Of a stretch of 64,000 nt of DNA, positions 1 through 8,971 are shown in pieces. Location of the stretch: assembly GCA_020632595.1 (NCBI GenBank), contig JACKFF010000001.1, forward strand, positions 372,001 through 436,000, written 5' to 3'. The notes beneath the pieces were generated by a model that did not search any database, was not told the DNA's origin, and saw only the letters and a program-made list of their open reading frames with translations. Position 1 is the stretch's first letter; every line of letters starts with the position of its first letter. This DNA comes from Nitrospiraceae bacterium (GTDB lineage: Bacteria; Nitrospirota; Nitrospiria; Nitrospirales; UBA8639). The position numbers and the translations under genes were made by a program.

Positions 1-261
1 GAGGAACAACGGCGGAATGAATTGCTGGCAGAAAAAGCGAGACTCCTTGTCTCTGAAGCCACAACACTCACTCCGACAGAAATGAAAGAAGTCAAAGAAC
101 TCGCTGACCGACAAACGCTTGATGGGGCCGAGCCTGACCTCACCGCCCTAGAACAGATTCGCCTTCAATTCCTCATGCAAAAGAAACAACGAGCCATGCA
201 GGCCTTCCAGACGGCTCTTCGAGCCCGTGGAGATGTTACGATTCACGAGGAACTGCTGTAA
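1..261 (+). CDS. C-terminal part of an unidentified protein (5' end outside window)
   Basis: The reading frame is open from the first base and ends at a TAA at 259-261, so only the last 86 codons are seen. The fragment is charged, rich in Glu, Gln, Arg and Ala, and probably helical. The tail (QRAMQAFQTALRARGDV and following) resembles the C-terminal helix of SurA/PpiC-type periplasmic chaperones, where a Lys/Gln-rich helix leads to a short 'LRARADV' strand. That similarity is weak and from memory; the domain that would decide it lies upstream. It converges with queA across a 186-bp gap. Confidence 0.5.
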   Translation, partial: EEQRRNELLAEKARLLVSEATTLTPTEMKEVKELADRQTLDGAEPDLTALEQIRLQFLMQKKQRAMQAFQTALRARGDVTIHEELL

Positions 262-395
262 GAAAAAGTCTCCGGCCTTCTCCTGACAATCTCATCTGTA
301 TGGAGTCCCCCACTGAGCCACCCTTGGAAGCTATCCGTAGGCACAGACTCCTCCTTCATATTTTCATAACCTGAGACCTTTGTCCTACGTAAAAT

Positions 396-416
396 AGTCT
401 TTGCAGAGAAAAGACT
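396..416. terminator. Hairpin between convergent genes, probable bidirectional terminator
   Basis: A 7-bp perfect stem (AGTCTTT at 396-402 with AAAGACT at 410-416) has a 7-nt loop. On the minus strand it is followed by ATTTTA and on the plus strand, after six bases, by TTTTT. It lies between the end of the partial gene and the end of queA, where a terminator for both is expected. The T-runs are short, so efficiency is uncertain. Confidence 0.5.
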
Positions 417-447
417 TCCGGATTTTTCTCTATTTCTGCCAACGCCA

Positions 448-1470
448 TTATTCAAGAATAAGCATGGCATCCCCATAGCTATAGAACCGGTAGCGTTCAC
501 ACACTGCATGGACATAGGCATTCCTGACCTCCTCTAATCCCGCAAATGCTGCAACTAACATCAAGAGAGTCGTTTCGGGAAAATGAAAATTAGTGAGGAG
601 CCCATCAAGGACCCGGAACTTGAATCCCGGCAGGATAAAGAGGCGGGTCTCTCCTGAACGGGGCCTGAGCTCGCCGGTGTCATCGAGAGCTGACTCAAGA
701 CTACGTGCCACGGTCGTCCCGACAGCGACAATTCTCCCGCCTTGCTTCCGAACCTCACGAATCCTCTTAGCGGTCTCCTCGGACACCTCGAACCATTCCG
801 GATGCATGATGTGCCGTGTGATGTCCGTTGTCTTGACCGGCTGAAAAGTTCCAGGTCCAACATGCAGGGTAACCGTGACCGTCCCGATCCCTTTTTCTTC
901 CAATTGCGTGATCAATTGTGGCGTAAAATGCAATCCGGCGGTAGGCGCGGCAATAGCCCCATCCACTTTGGCAAAGACGGTTTGATAATCCTCTTGATCG
1001 CGTGCAACGGGTTGGCGTTTCAAGTACGGAGGAAGGGGGATTTCTCCATGGGACAGTAACCATGTCCGCAATGCACCCGGGCCAAGCCAATGAATCACCG
1101 TTCGACCAGGCTCTTTTTCCACTACCTGCGCACGGGCTGATCCCTCGCATTCCACAATCTGTCCGACTCCAACTTTCCCCTGAATGAGAACTTCCGCGTG
1201 GTCTTCACCAATTTCTTTAACAAACAGCAATTCCACCCGGCCCCCGCTTGGGACCTTCTTCGCCCAGAGGCGAGCCGGAATGACTTTGGTATTGTTCACC
1301 ACGAGCAAATCCCCAGGTCGTAATATATTGGGGAGGTCTTTGACCTGCCGGTCGATAATATCTCCAGTCGATCGGGTCAGCACCAATAATCTGGCATGAT
1401 CACGTGGATGAACCGGATATTTGGCAACCAGAGCGTGGTCAAAAGGAAAGTTGAATTGGGAAAGATCCAT
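448..1470 (-). CDS. queA: S-adenosylmethionine:tRNA ribosyltransferase-isomerase
   Basis: QueA transfers and isomerises the ribosyl moiety of SAM onto preQ1 in tRNA to give epoxyqueuosine, the penultimate step of queuosine synthesis at wobble position 34 of GUN-anticodon tRNAs. The 340-residue protein is full length and shows the family start (MDLSQFNFPFDHALVAKYP) and typical blocks: LLVVNNTKVIPARL, AAPTAGLHFT, HVGPGTFQPV and LLTNFHFPETTLLMLVAAFAG. An open frame runs upstream, but the family start fits ATG 1470; the extra 38 residues would lie within the spoIID end. It is the last gene of the ilvB-to-queA minus-strand run, 28 bp after spoIID. No other queuosine gene is in the window. Confidence 0.95.
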   Translation of the reverse strand: MDLSQFNFPFDHALVAKYPVHPRDHARLLVLTRSTGDIIDRQVKDLPNILRPGDLLVVNNTKVIPARLWAKKVPSGGRVELLFVKEIGEDHAEVLIQGKVGVGQIVECEGSARAQVVEKEPGRTVIHWLGPGALRTWLLSHGEIPLPPYLKRQPVARDQEDYQTVFAKVDGAIAAPTAGLHFTPQLITQLEEKGIGTVTVTLHVGPGTFQPVKTTDITRHIMHPEWFEVSEETAKRIREVRKQGGRIVAVGTTVARSLESALDDTGELRPRSGETRLFILPGFKFRVLDGLLTNFHFPETTLLMLVAAFAGLEEVRNAYVHAVCERYRFYSYGDAMLILE

Positions 1471-1498
1471 GACCCGGCAAGAAAAGAAAGTAAAAGAA

Positions 1499-2695
1499 TT
1501 AGTCGGTAGCAGTGAGGAGCACACGGTCAATAGGAAGAAGTATCGTGTGGGGGTAATAATGTCGGATAATCGATTGGTAGTCATACCCTAACTCGGCCAT
1601 CTCGCGCATACCCCACTGACACATTCCCACGGCATGCCCCGCTCCATGACCCACCACGACCACTTCCTGACCCAATGATTCGATGGAAAATTGGGTGCTG
1701 AAAATTTTTGAGTATCCAACCACTCGTCGCAAGTCCTGCCCACGTAGAATAATTTCTCCACGGGAATGAAGCAGGCGCGCACGATCAACACGACCCGAAG
1801 GCGTAAAGGTATAGGGCGTAAAGGTCGCGATTTTACCAACGTCATACCCTTCTTTCAGCAGTTGCTGCTCAAGAAAATCGAACGTAAATGATGTACGCCA
1901 ATCATATCGTGGGGCCTGCTCGTCAAACGGGCAATCGACACCTTTGAGATAGGGAAGATCCAATGCCCACACATACAACGCATCCTCAGTAGGACCAGCC
2001 GCCGTCGACGAATAGGCCGCAAAGATGGGGCGATTTTCATACGTCACCACTTGGCCCCTGGTGGCTGCAACAGCCTGCAGCACAGATTCAGCTTGTACGG
2101 AATGGCCATGATAGACTTGATCCTGCACACCGGCGACCACATCGAAGGCTTGCAATTGGTTTTCAACTTTTTTGTACAACACATAGGTTCTGGCAGCAAC
2201 GGCTTGAGCTTTCAGGGCTTCTAGAGGCCACTTAGCCCCGACTTCACCCGAGACCACCCCTGCGACATATGATTCAAGATCAACCCAATTAACTAAGGTT
2301 AATCCGGATGGGTCCGATCGAATTTCAAGCGGGCCGCGAACCACCCATTCTGGCCGTAAATCCTGGAGCGCAGCCTTTTCGTTTTTGGTCTCCACTCCTA
2401 CCTGATAGATGCCTGTGGATCCCTCAACCCGCAGACTCGACTCAGACACGACACGTTCATTAAGAAGAAGACCAGCGCCTTGCCTTCGAATAGTCACTCG
2501 ACCTGAAACATGAAATCTTTTCCCGGAAGACAGAAGCAGGGAAAACGAATCCGCAGATTGAATGGAAAGAACCCGGGCAGCCTGGGCAAGCCCCACACGA
2601 ATAGCCGGTTCATCCGCCCAAATGACCGGAGAATCCAATATCACCCAACTCACAAGGAGGAGACCTAGGCCCAAGCGATGTGCCACACATGCCAT
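1499..2695 (-). CDS. SpoIID/LytB-domain exported protein
   Basis: This 398-residue protein has an N-terminal signal peptide (hydrophobic residues about 7-26, cleavage near WADEP) and a SpoIID domain in the middle. The domain is marked by 'VDLESYVAGVVSGEVGAKWP', then LKAQAVAARTYVLYK, and by the C-terminal HGAGHAVGMCQWGMREMA block. SpoIID proteins are lytic transglycosylases that cleave denuded glycan strands. In non-sporulating Gram-negatives they are thought to act in the periplasm on peptidoglycan, so a wall-remodelling role is inferred here. It lies between a DUF2905 membrane protein and queA in one operon. Confidence 0.9.
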   Translation of the reverse strand: MACVAHRLGLGLLLVSWVILDSPVIWADEPAIRVGLAQAARVLSIQSADSFSLLLSSGKRFHVSGRVTIRRQGAGLLLNERVVSESSLRVEGSTGIYQVGVETKNEKAALQDLRPEWVVRGPLEIRSDPSGLTLVNWVDLESYVAGVVSGEVGAKWPLEALKAQAVAARTYVLYKKVENQLQAFDVVAGVQDQVYHGHSVQAESVLQAVAATRGQVVTYENRPIFAAYSSTAAGPTEDALYVWALDLPYLKGVDCPFDEQAPRYDWRTSFTFDFLEQQLLKEGYDVGKIATFTPYTFTPSGRVDRARLLHSRGEIILRGQDLRRVVGYSKIFSTQFSIESLGQEVVVVGHGAGHAVGMCQWGMREMAELGYDYQSIIRHYYPHTILLPIDRVLLTATD

Positions 2696-2704
2696 AACTC
2701 TTGC

Positions 2705-2944
2705 CTACCGCCGGAAGAAAAGATAGAAGATCACACTTCCGACCACACTGAGGATGAGACTGGTCGCAAGAGGAAAGTAAAACGTCACGTGATCCCGCTT
2801 GATGATAAAATCCCCGGGCAACCGGCCAAGCCAGCCCAAACCGCCCTCACCGTCGGACCATTTCCCCAAGGCCCAAAATATTCCCCCCAGCACGAGGAGG
2901 ACCGTCCCCAGCAGTATCAGAGCTTTTCCCACTCCACTCATCAT
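2705..2944 (-). CDS. DUF2905 family small membrane protein
   Basis: The predicted protein of about 80 residues has two hydrophobic helices (near residues 6-24 and 58-75) around a soluble loop containing LGRLPGDFIIKR, the signature of DUF2905. The function of this family is unknown. I chose an ATG at 2944 (a second ATG follows at once) because GTGAGAG lies 5-6 bases upstream; a GTG at 2956 is an alternative. It sits 16 bp after asd and 10 bp before spoIID, so it is probably co-transcribed. Confidence 0.85.
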   Translation of the reverse strand: MMSGVGKALILLGTVLLVLGGIFWALGKWSDGEGGLGWLGRLPGDFIIKRDHVTFYFPLATSLILSVVGSVIFYLFFRR

Positions 2945-2959
2945 CTTGACTCTCACGCA

Positions 2960-3973
2960 TTACCGGATAAGTTCCTCGGCGATTTGTACGGCGTTGAGCG
3001 CGGCGCCTTTTCGCAAATTATCCGCCACAATCCACAGATTCAATCCATTAGCCACCGATTCATCTTCCCTCACCCGCCCCACAAATACCGCATCAGTTCC
3101 CACCACATCGATCGGCAGAGGATACAAATTGCGACTGGGATCATCGTAGACTTGAATGCCGGGAGCGGCGGACAGTAGAGCGCGTGCGTCATTAGCACTC
3201 AGCTTTTGCTCAGTTTCAATATTCACGGATTCCGCATGGCAGATAAAGACCGGGACCCTGACTGTCGTTGACGTAATCGGCAACGACGATTCACCCAGAA
3301 TTTTCCGGGTTTCGTTGACCATTTTCATTTCTTCCTTGGTATATCCATTCGGCAAAAAATCATCAATATGCGGCAAACAATTAAAGGCAATTTGATGGGG
3401 ATAGACCGACACTTTGGCTTCTCCAAAACTGAGTAGTTGCCGGGACTGGTCAATCAATTCTTCCATCGCATCCTTGCCGGTTCCGGACACGGATTGAAAC
3501 GTCGTGACAATGATCCGTTTGATTTGGACCGCATCATGCAGCGGCTTCAAAGCCACGACCATTTGAATCGTGGAACAATTGGGATTGGCAATCAGCCCCT
3601 GATGTCCCGAAAGAGCATGGATATTCACTTCAGGCACCACAAGTGGTACGTTGGGGTCCATCCTCCATGCGGAACTGTTGTCCACCACTACGGCGCCAGC
3701 TTTCACAGCCATCGGACCGAATTCCTTGCTCACACCGGCTCCTGCCGAAAACAAGGCCACATCCACACCTTCGAACGAGTTGTGTTCCAGCACCTTGACG
3801 GGAAGGGTCTGTCCGCGAAACATGACCTCATTGCCTTCGGAACGGGCCGAGGCCAGCGGAACTAATTCCCCGACAGGAAAATCCCGTTCTTCCAGGACCT
3901 GGATCATCTCCGTACCAACGGCACCGGTTGCTCCGACCACTGCGACCGTATAGGCCGATTTTTTCTTTATCAT
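2960..3973 (-). CDS. asd: Aspartate-semialdehyde dehydrogenase
   Basis: Asd reduces aspartyl phosphate to aspartate semialdehyde, the branch point to lysine/diaminopimelate, threonine and methionine. The 337-residue sequence has the N-terminal NADP-binding loop (VVGATGAVGTEMIQVL), the catalytic Cys in the block IANPNCSTIQMVVALKPL and the later substrate-binding region around TTVRVPVFICHAESV. In the last block the usual Gly before His is Cys, a mild deviation. Length and motifs fit a complete enzyme. It follows the NHL-propeller gene by 175 bp and precedes the DUF2905 gene. Confidence 0.96.
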   Translation of the reverse strand: MIKKKSAYTVAVVGATGAVGTEMIQVLEERDFPVGELVPLASARSEGNEVMFRGQTLPVKVLEHNSFEGVDVALFSAGAGVSKEFGPMAVKAGAVVVDNSSAWRMDPNVPLVVPEVNIHALSGHQGLIANPNCSTIQMVVALKPLHDAVQIKRIIVTTFQSVSGTGKDAMEELIDQSRQLLSFGEAKVSVYPHQIAFNCLPHIDDFLPNGYTKEEMKMVNETRKILGESSLPITSTTVRVPVFICHAESVNIETEQKLSANDARALLSAAPGIQVYDDPSRNLYPLPIDVVGTDAVFVGRVREDESVANGLNLWIVADNLRKGAALNAVQIAEELIR

Positions 3974-4148
3974 GTCAGGCTCACTCCCTCAAGAAAAACA
4001 TGCATGGCGTCCAGTAATAGACATATCCTATCAGCTTAAAATCCTTGACTCAAAAAATGACACAAGGAAACCTATCGCAGGAGAGCATTCCAGCCAACAC
4101 CCGAGGTTGAATATTTCGACACCCCCGTGATGGCCGCCGGAACCCTAA

Positions 4149-5363
4149 TTAGACAGGAATATAGCGGATGCGGTGATTAAAGGTATCGGCAATCGCAATA
4201 TTGCCCAGGGCGTCAACAGCCACACCAAACGGAAAATTGAGGCTACTATCCGAAGACGGGCCTCCATCACCAGCCCATGCCGATCGGCCATTGCCGGCGA
4301 CCAGAGTCATTTCTTTTTTGATGGCATCCCATTTCCGGATTAAGTGATGATCGGAATCCGTGATGAGGACATGGCCTTGTGGTGTGATCGCGATGCCATA
4401 CGGCCTGGCCAAGGCCTGAGATTGTTCATTCGCCCCACGCTCATAACGAAACTCGGCGCCATCCCCCGCCACCGTGGACAGAATCCCCGTGCGGTGGTCA
4501 AGCATTCGAATACGGCTATTGAAGGTATCCGCAATATAGAGATTTCCATGGCGATCAAGTGCCAACCCGCTCGGTCCCGCAAGCGCAGACTCAATCGCAG
4601 GCATGCCATCCCCGGTATATCCCGACTCTCCGGTTCCCGCGATGGTTGTGATGACACCCGAGTCCAAATCCAGCATACGGATACGATTATTACTCTGATC
4701 GGCAATATAGAGTCGCGTCCCGTCCACAACTAGTGCCACCGGTTCATTCAAGGAAGCGGAAGCACCGGAACCTCCGTCCCCCGTCCACTTTGCCTGGCCG
4801 GTCCCGGCCACGGTATGAATCATCCCCGTTTTGGAATCTACACGCCGAATGCGATGGTTCCATGTGTCGGCAATAAAGAGATTGCCTGCCGCATCAACGG
4901 CGACAGCAGAGGGAAAATTTAATTGTGCTCGTGTGGCCAAGGCTCCATCTCCCGCAAATCGATCTTTGCCCATCCCCTGTCCAACTATATACCGGACCGT
5001 TCCACTTAAATCAGGCGTTTGAGAGTAGGCCTGGCCCGGAATCTCATTCACATCCGCAAGAGGATCAACCTCCTCCTCGATGTGAGAAGGTGAAGATGGG
5101 GTCGGGGGCTGTGGATTCTCTCCGCCGACGCCCCGCATGACGAGACACCCGGCTACCGTTTCGATGACACCGGTTGAATGTCGCAAACGGCGAATGACAT
5201 GGTTTTCAGAATCGGCAATCAGGAGGTTGCCTTCAGCGTCAAAACACACATTCTTGGGTTCATTCAGAACCGCTTGAGTCCCAGGCTGTCCGTCGCCCTG
5301 ATACCCGGGCTCCCCCGTTCCCGCTATCGTGAGAATCTGCCCACTCTGTCCCTTCCCAATCAT
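4149..5363 (-). CDS. Six-repeat NHL beta-propeller protein
   Basis: The 404-residue protein is almost entirely NHL repeats. Six units of about 50-55 residues can be read, each built as 'TIAGTG..GYTGDG...A.L..P.GLALD..GNLYIADT.N.RIR.LD'. An acidic, Pro-rich insertion of about 50 residues lies inside the second blade. Six repeats would close a six-bladed propeller. There is no signal peptide or membrane segment, so a cytoplasmic location is inferred, which is uncommon for propellers with this GDGG-type repeat. It begins 4 bp after the leuB stop and ends 175 bp before asd. No catalytic motif is visible; ligand or protein binding is the only role I can suggest. Confidence 0.85.
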   Translation of the reverse strand: MIGKGQSGQILTIAGTGEPGYQGDGQPGTQAVLNEPKNVCFDAEGNLLIADSENHVIRRLRHSTGVIETVAGCLVMRGVGGENPQPPTPSSPSHIEEEVDPLADVNEIPGQAYSQTPDLSGTVRYIVGQGMGKDRFAGDGALATRAQLNFPSAVAVDAAGNLFIADTWNHRIRRVDSKTGMIHTVAGTGQAKWTGDGGSGASASLNEPVALVVDGTRLYIADQSNNRIRMLDLDSGVITTIAGTGESGYTGDGMPAIESALAGPSGLALDRHGNLYIADTFNSRIRMLDHRTGILSTVAGDGAEFRYERGANEQSQALARPYGIAITPQGHVLITDSDHHLIRKWDAIKKEMTLVAGNGRSAWAGDGGPSSDSSLNFPFGVAVDALGNIAIADTFNHRIRYIPV

Positions 5364-5367
5364 CTGT

Positions 5368-6441
5368 TTAGGATCCTAACTGCTTTACGATGTGATCCCC
5401 CATTTCAGCGGTTCCAACCAGCGTACACCCCTGACTCTCAATATCTTTCGTGCGATATCCCTGCTCAAGAGTCTTCTGAATTGCCGATTCAATCATCTCG
5501 GCTTCCTTCATCAATTCGAACGAGTGGCACAACATCATGGCTGCGGAAGCGATGGTCCCAATAGGATTGGCGATATTTTTCCCGGCAATATCCGGAGCAC
5601 TTCCATGAATCGGTTCGAACATCCCCACTGTCGCTCCGACACTGGCGGAAGGAAGCATGCCTATCGACCCGGTCAACATCGCCGCTTCATCGCTCAGAAT
5701 ATCCCCAAACAAATTGGTCGTCACCACCACGTCGAATTGCTTGGGATAGCGAACGAGTTGCATAGCACAGTTGTCTACATACATGTGACGCAATTCCACA
5801 TCTTGAAAGTTCTGATGCACGTTAATCACTTCTCGCCGCCAGAGCTCGGACGACTCCAGCACGTTGGCCTTATCGATTGAGTGAACAAGGCCACGGCGCT
5901 TCCGGGCTGCCTGAAAAGCCACTTCCGCAATCCGTCGGATTTCCTCCGTCGTATAGACTTCGGTATTGAATCCCCGATGTCCCGCCGCCGTTTGTTCAAT
6001 GCCTTTGGGTTTGCCAAAATAAATCCCACCCGTCAGTTCCCGAACAACCAGAATATCAATACCTTCCACGACTTCCGGTTTGAGGCTGGATGCCGCTACC
6101 AATGCTGAATACATTTTTGCCGGTCGAAGGTTAGCAAAAAGCCCAAGCTGCTCCCGCAACCCGAGTAAGGCACGCTCCGGCCGACGCTCATACTCAAGAC
6201 CCTCCCACTTAGGGCCACCCACAGCTCCCAAGAGGACGGCATCACTCGATTGAGCCAATTTCAGGGTCTCGGCCGGCAATGGAAAGCCTGTCGCGTCAAT
6301 CGCCTCCCCGCCAACCTGCCCGTAGGTAAAGGTAAATTGATGCCCACACTTCTGACCAATGGCCTCGAGAACCCGAATCGCTTGTGGCATGATTTCGGGC
6401 CCGATTCCATCACCCGGTAATACGGCAATCCGTTTTTTCAT
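5368..6441 (-). CDS. leuB: 3-isopropylmalate dehydrogenase
   Basis: LeuB oxidises and decarboxylates 3-isopropylmalate with NAD in leucine synthesis. The 357-residue product opens with the family start MKKRIAVLPGDGIGPEIM and contains VRELTGGIYFG, the acidic metal-site region VVTTNLFGDILSDEAAM and the NAD-binding block EPIHGSAPDIAGKNIANP. ATG 6441 is preceded by GGGGGAG four bases away; the frame stays open upstream but the family length fits this start. It lies 149 bp downstream of leuA. leuC and leuD are not in the window, so the isomerase must be encoded elsewhere. Confidence 0.96.
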   Translation of the reverse strand: MKKRIAVLPGDGIGPEIMPQAIRVLEAIGQKCGHQFTFTYGQVGGEAIDATGFPLPAETLKLAQSSDAVLLGAVGGPKWEGLEYERRPERALLGLREQLGLFANLRPAKMYSALVAASSLKPEVVEGIDILVVRELTGGIYFGKPKGIEQTAAGHRGFNTEVYTTEEIRRIAEVAFQAARKRRGLVHSIDKANVLESSELWRREVINVHQNFQDVELRHMYVDNCAMQLVRYPKQFDVVVTTNLFGDILSDEAAMLTGSIGMLPSASVGATVGMFEPIHGSAPDIAGKNIANPIGTIASAAMMLCHSFELMKEAEMIESAIQKTLEQGYRTKDIESQGCTLVGTAEMGDHIVKQLGS

Positions 6442-6590
6442 GACTCCCCCAATAATATGATGAACACCTTTGGTTTGATTTTGGCGATAAACGCGCACAC
6501 TAGACGGTTTGAGAGAAAACACCCACCCATGGACGAAGAAAATGGCAGGATATCAGTGGCTCATTGACTTAGATCAAGGGAACGCGTTCT

Positions 6591-8138
6591 TCAACACAAC
6601 CCGATTTTTTGTTCGGCTCTGGCATGTCGTTCCGCCAAATCCGCCAATTTATTGAGCGCATTGAGGTAGGCCTGTGCAGAAGCAAGAATAATATCCGTAT
6701 CTGATCCGTGACCGGTAACGGTTTCCCGATTTTCTTCGACGCGGACCGATACTTCTCCCTGGGCATCGGTCCCACCTGTAATCGCTTTCACGATATAGGC
6801 ACGAAGAAGACTTTTCGTTTCAGTCAAGGCTGCAATGGTCCGGTACACCGCATCTACCGGCCCATCACCCGTACCCGTCAGTTTCGCGATTCGCCCATCC
6901 ATCATCAATTCCACCATCGCGGAGGGACGCCGATCCAGGCCACTTTCCACATGCAACCCCTTTAAGGCATAACGCTCAGGAACTTTGGTAATTGCCTTAT
7001 TGACGATTGTCTCCAGATCTTCCTCAAATAATTCCTTCTTTTGATCCGCCAGATGTTTAAAACGTTCAAAGGCCTCTTGCAATTCCTGGTCAGAAAGAGT
7101 GTACCCCAGATTCGCCAGTTCTTCACGAAAGGCATGCCGACCGGACAATTTGCCCATCACCAGCCGACTTTGGGTTAATCCGACGGATTCCGGTCGCATG
7201 ATCTCATAGGTACTTTTGTCCTTGAGCAACCCGTCCTGATGAATACCGGACGTATGCGCAAAGGCATTGGCCCCTACAATCGCTTTATTGGGTTGAACCA
7301 CCATTCCGGTGATATTGCTCACCAACCGACTGGTTTTGGAGATTTCCTCCGTGCGTATGTTGGTATCGGACTGGTAAAAATCAGTACGCGTACGGAGTCC
7401 CATCGCGATTTCTTCTAATGAAGCATTGCCGGCTCGTTCACCAATCCCGTTGATCGTACATTCCACCTGGCCTGCTCCCGCATATATGGCCGCCATGGAA
7501 TTTGCGACAGCCAACCCCAAGTCGTTATGGCAATGGACGGAAATAATGGCCCTCTCCATCCCACGGACTCGCTCTCTTAATGTCCGAATAATCTTTCCAA
7601 ACTCCTCGGGAGTCGTATACCCCACCGTATCCGGAATGTTCACCGTTCCCGCTCCAGCCTCCACCACGGCTTCCACCACCTCACAGAGATAGGTCAAATC
7701 GGAACGGGTGGCATCCATGGGAGAATATTCCACATCCTCAACATAACCCCGGGCATGGCGAACCATCTCCGCTGCCCTCTTAAGAGCTTCATCCCTGGTC
7801 ATGCGAAATTGATGTTTCAAGTGGATATCCGAAGAAGACAAAAACGTATGGATACGGCATTTGGGTGCGCCTTTGAGTGCCTCCCAAGCCCGGTCAATAT
7901 CCTCCGGTTTCGCCCGGGCTAGACTGCAAATGACCGGACCTTCCACTTCCTGGGCAATACGATGAATTGCTTCAAAATCACCAGGAGAGCTAAACGCAAA
8001 ACCGGCTTCGATAATATCCACATTCAACCGGGCTAATTGCTTCGCCACGAGGATTTTTTCTTCGATGTTCATGCTTGCGCCAGGAGACTGCTCTCCATCC
8101 CGCAAGGTGGTATCAAAAATTCGAATCATCCGTGTCAT
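6591..8138 (-). CDS. leuA: 2-isopropylmalate synthase
   Basis: LeuA condenses acetyl-CoA with 2-oxoisovalerate, the committed step of leucine synthesis. The 515-residue protein shows the HMGL-like TIM barrel with FDTTLRDGEQSPGASM near residue 8 and the metal-site HCHNDLGLAVANSMAA near residue 200. A C-terminal LeuA dimer/regulatory domain starts around residue 395, which normally carries leucine feedback inhibition. Citramalate synthase is a related alternative, but the length, the motifs and the neighbouring leuB favour LeuA. It lies 62 bp downstream of pssA in the same operon. Confidence 0.94.
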   Translation of the reverse strand: MTRMIRIFDTTLRDGEQSPGASMNIEEKILVAKQLARLNVDIIEAGFAFSSPGDFEAIHRIAQEVEGPVICSLARAKPEDIDRAWEALKGAPKCRIHTFLSSSDIHLKHQFRMTRDEALKRAAEMVRHARGYVEDVEYSPMDATRSDLTYLCEVVEAVVEAGAGTVNIPDTVGYTTPEEFGKIIRTLRERVRGMERAIISVHCHNDLGLAVANSMAAIYAGAGQVECTINGIGERAGNASLEEIAMGLRTRTDFYQSDTNIRTEEISKTSRLVSNITGMVVQPNKAIVGANAFAHTSGIHQDGLLKDKSTYEIMRPESVGLTQSRLVMGKLSGRHAFREELANLGYTLSDQELQEAFERFKHLADQKKELFEEDLETIVNKAITKVPERYALKGLHVESGLDRRPSAMVELMMDGRIAKLTGTGDGPVDAVYRTIAALTETKSLLRAYIVKAITGGTDAQGEVSVRVEENRETVTGHGSDTDIILASAQAYLNALNKLADLAERHARAEQKIGLC

Positions 8139-8200
8139 GGCTCATTACCCCCACATCTGGTCTTCATCCAACGCCCCTTCTCCTCTCGATGGCCGGCCTT

Positions 8201-8971
8201 TCATTTTTGGAGTCCATCCGGTCTAATCTCTTCCGCCGGCTTTTTCCCCATCATACCTGCCACCAGCCTCCATCCCTGCTCCAACACGCCCGAAAGCGCA
8301 TAGGCTGCAAACACCACAAAAAGCATTGCCTGCGGATACGCTAAGACCGCCATGAGAATGAGGACTGCATATACCAAATAATTAAAGTGGTGGTGTTCCT
8401 GCGTTTTCAATTCTTTCAAACTACGATAACGAAATGTACTCACCATGAGAAATGCCAGCACCAGGGTCAGGATGATCCCAAGGATTGGCTTCACCTTCTC
8501 CCCTAACGGCGCCACATGTTGATCAAAAATCACCAACGTGGCCATCACCCCTGCTGCACCGGGAATAGGAAGACCGGTAAACGGCTTGCCATCTCCACCT
8601 GTCGTCGCCAAAACGTTATGTCTGGCCAATCTCAGGGCACCACACGCCACAAAGGCAAACATCACCGCCGCACCCAACATCTTCGGAGCGCTCAACGCCC
8701 AGGAATACATCAGCAAACCCGGAGCCACCCCGAAAGCCACGACATCTGCCAACGAATCATATTGCAACCCGAAGTCACTCGTACTTTTCATCAGACGGGC
8801 CGACGTCCCATCCAAAACGTCAAACACGATCGCCACAAGGATCGCAACGGCCGCAGCCCCATAATCGCCTCCAAAGACAAACAGGATAGAGGCCAGGCCG
8901 CTGAAGAGATTCCCCGTGGTCAGCAGATTGGGAATTAAATAGACGACCCGACGTTTTTTTGGCTGTTTCAT
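8201..8971 (-). CDS. pssA: CDP-diacylglycerol--serine O-phosphatidyltransferase
   Basis: This membrane enzyme makes phosphatidylserine from CDP-diacylglycerol and serine. The complete CDP-alcohol phosphotransferase signature is present: DGTSAR, eight residues, G, three residues, D, three residues, D (residues about 55-77). Several hydrophobic helices follow, and the N-terminus is basic (KQPKKRR). The ATG at 8971 overlaps the psd stop codon as ATGA, which implies translational coupling and is preferred over an in-frame start 15 bases upstream. Coupling to psd places both phosphatidylethanolamine steps together. Confidence 0.94.
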   Translation of the reverse strand: MKQPKKRRVVYLIPNLLTTGNLFSGLASILFVFGGDYGAAAVAILVAIVFDVLDGTSARLMKSTSDFGLQYDSLADVVAFGVAPGLLMYSWALSAPKMLGAAVMFAFVACGALRLARHNVLATTGGDGKPFTGLPIPGAAGVMATLVIFDQHVAPLGEKVKPILGIILTLVLAFLMVSTFRYRSLKELKTQEHHHFNYLVYAVLILMAVLAYPQAMLFVVFAAYALSGVLEQGWRLVAGMMGKKPAEEIRPDGLQK

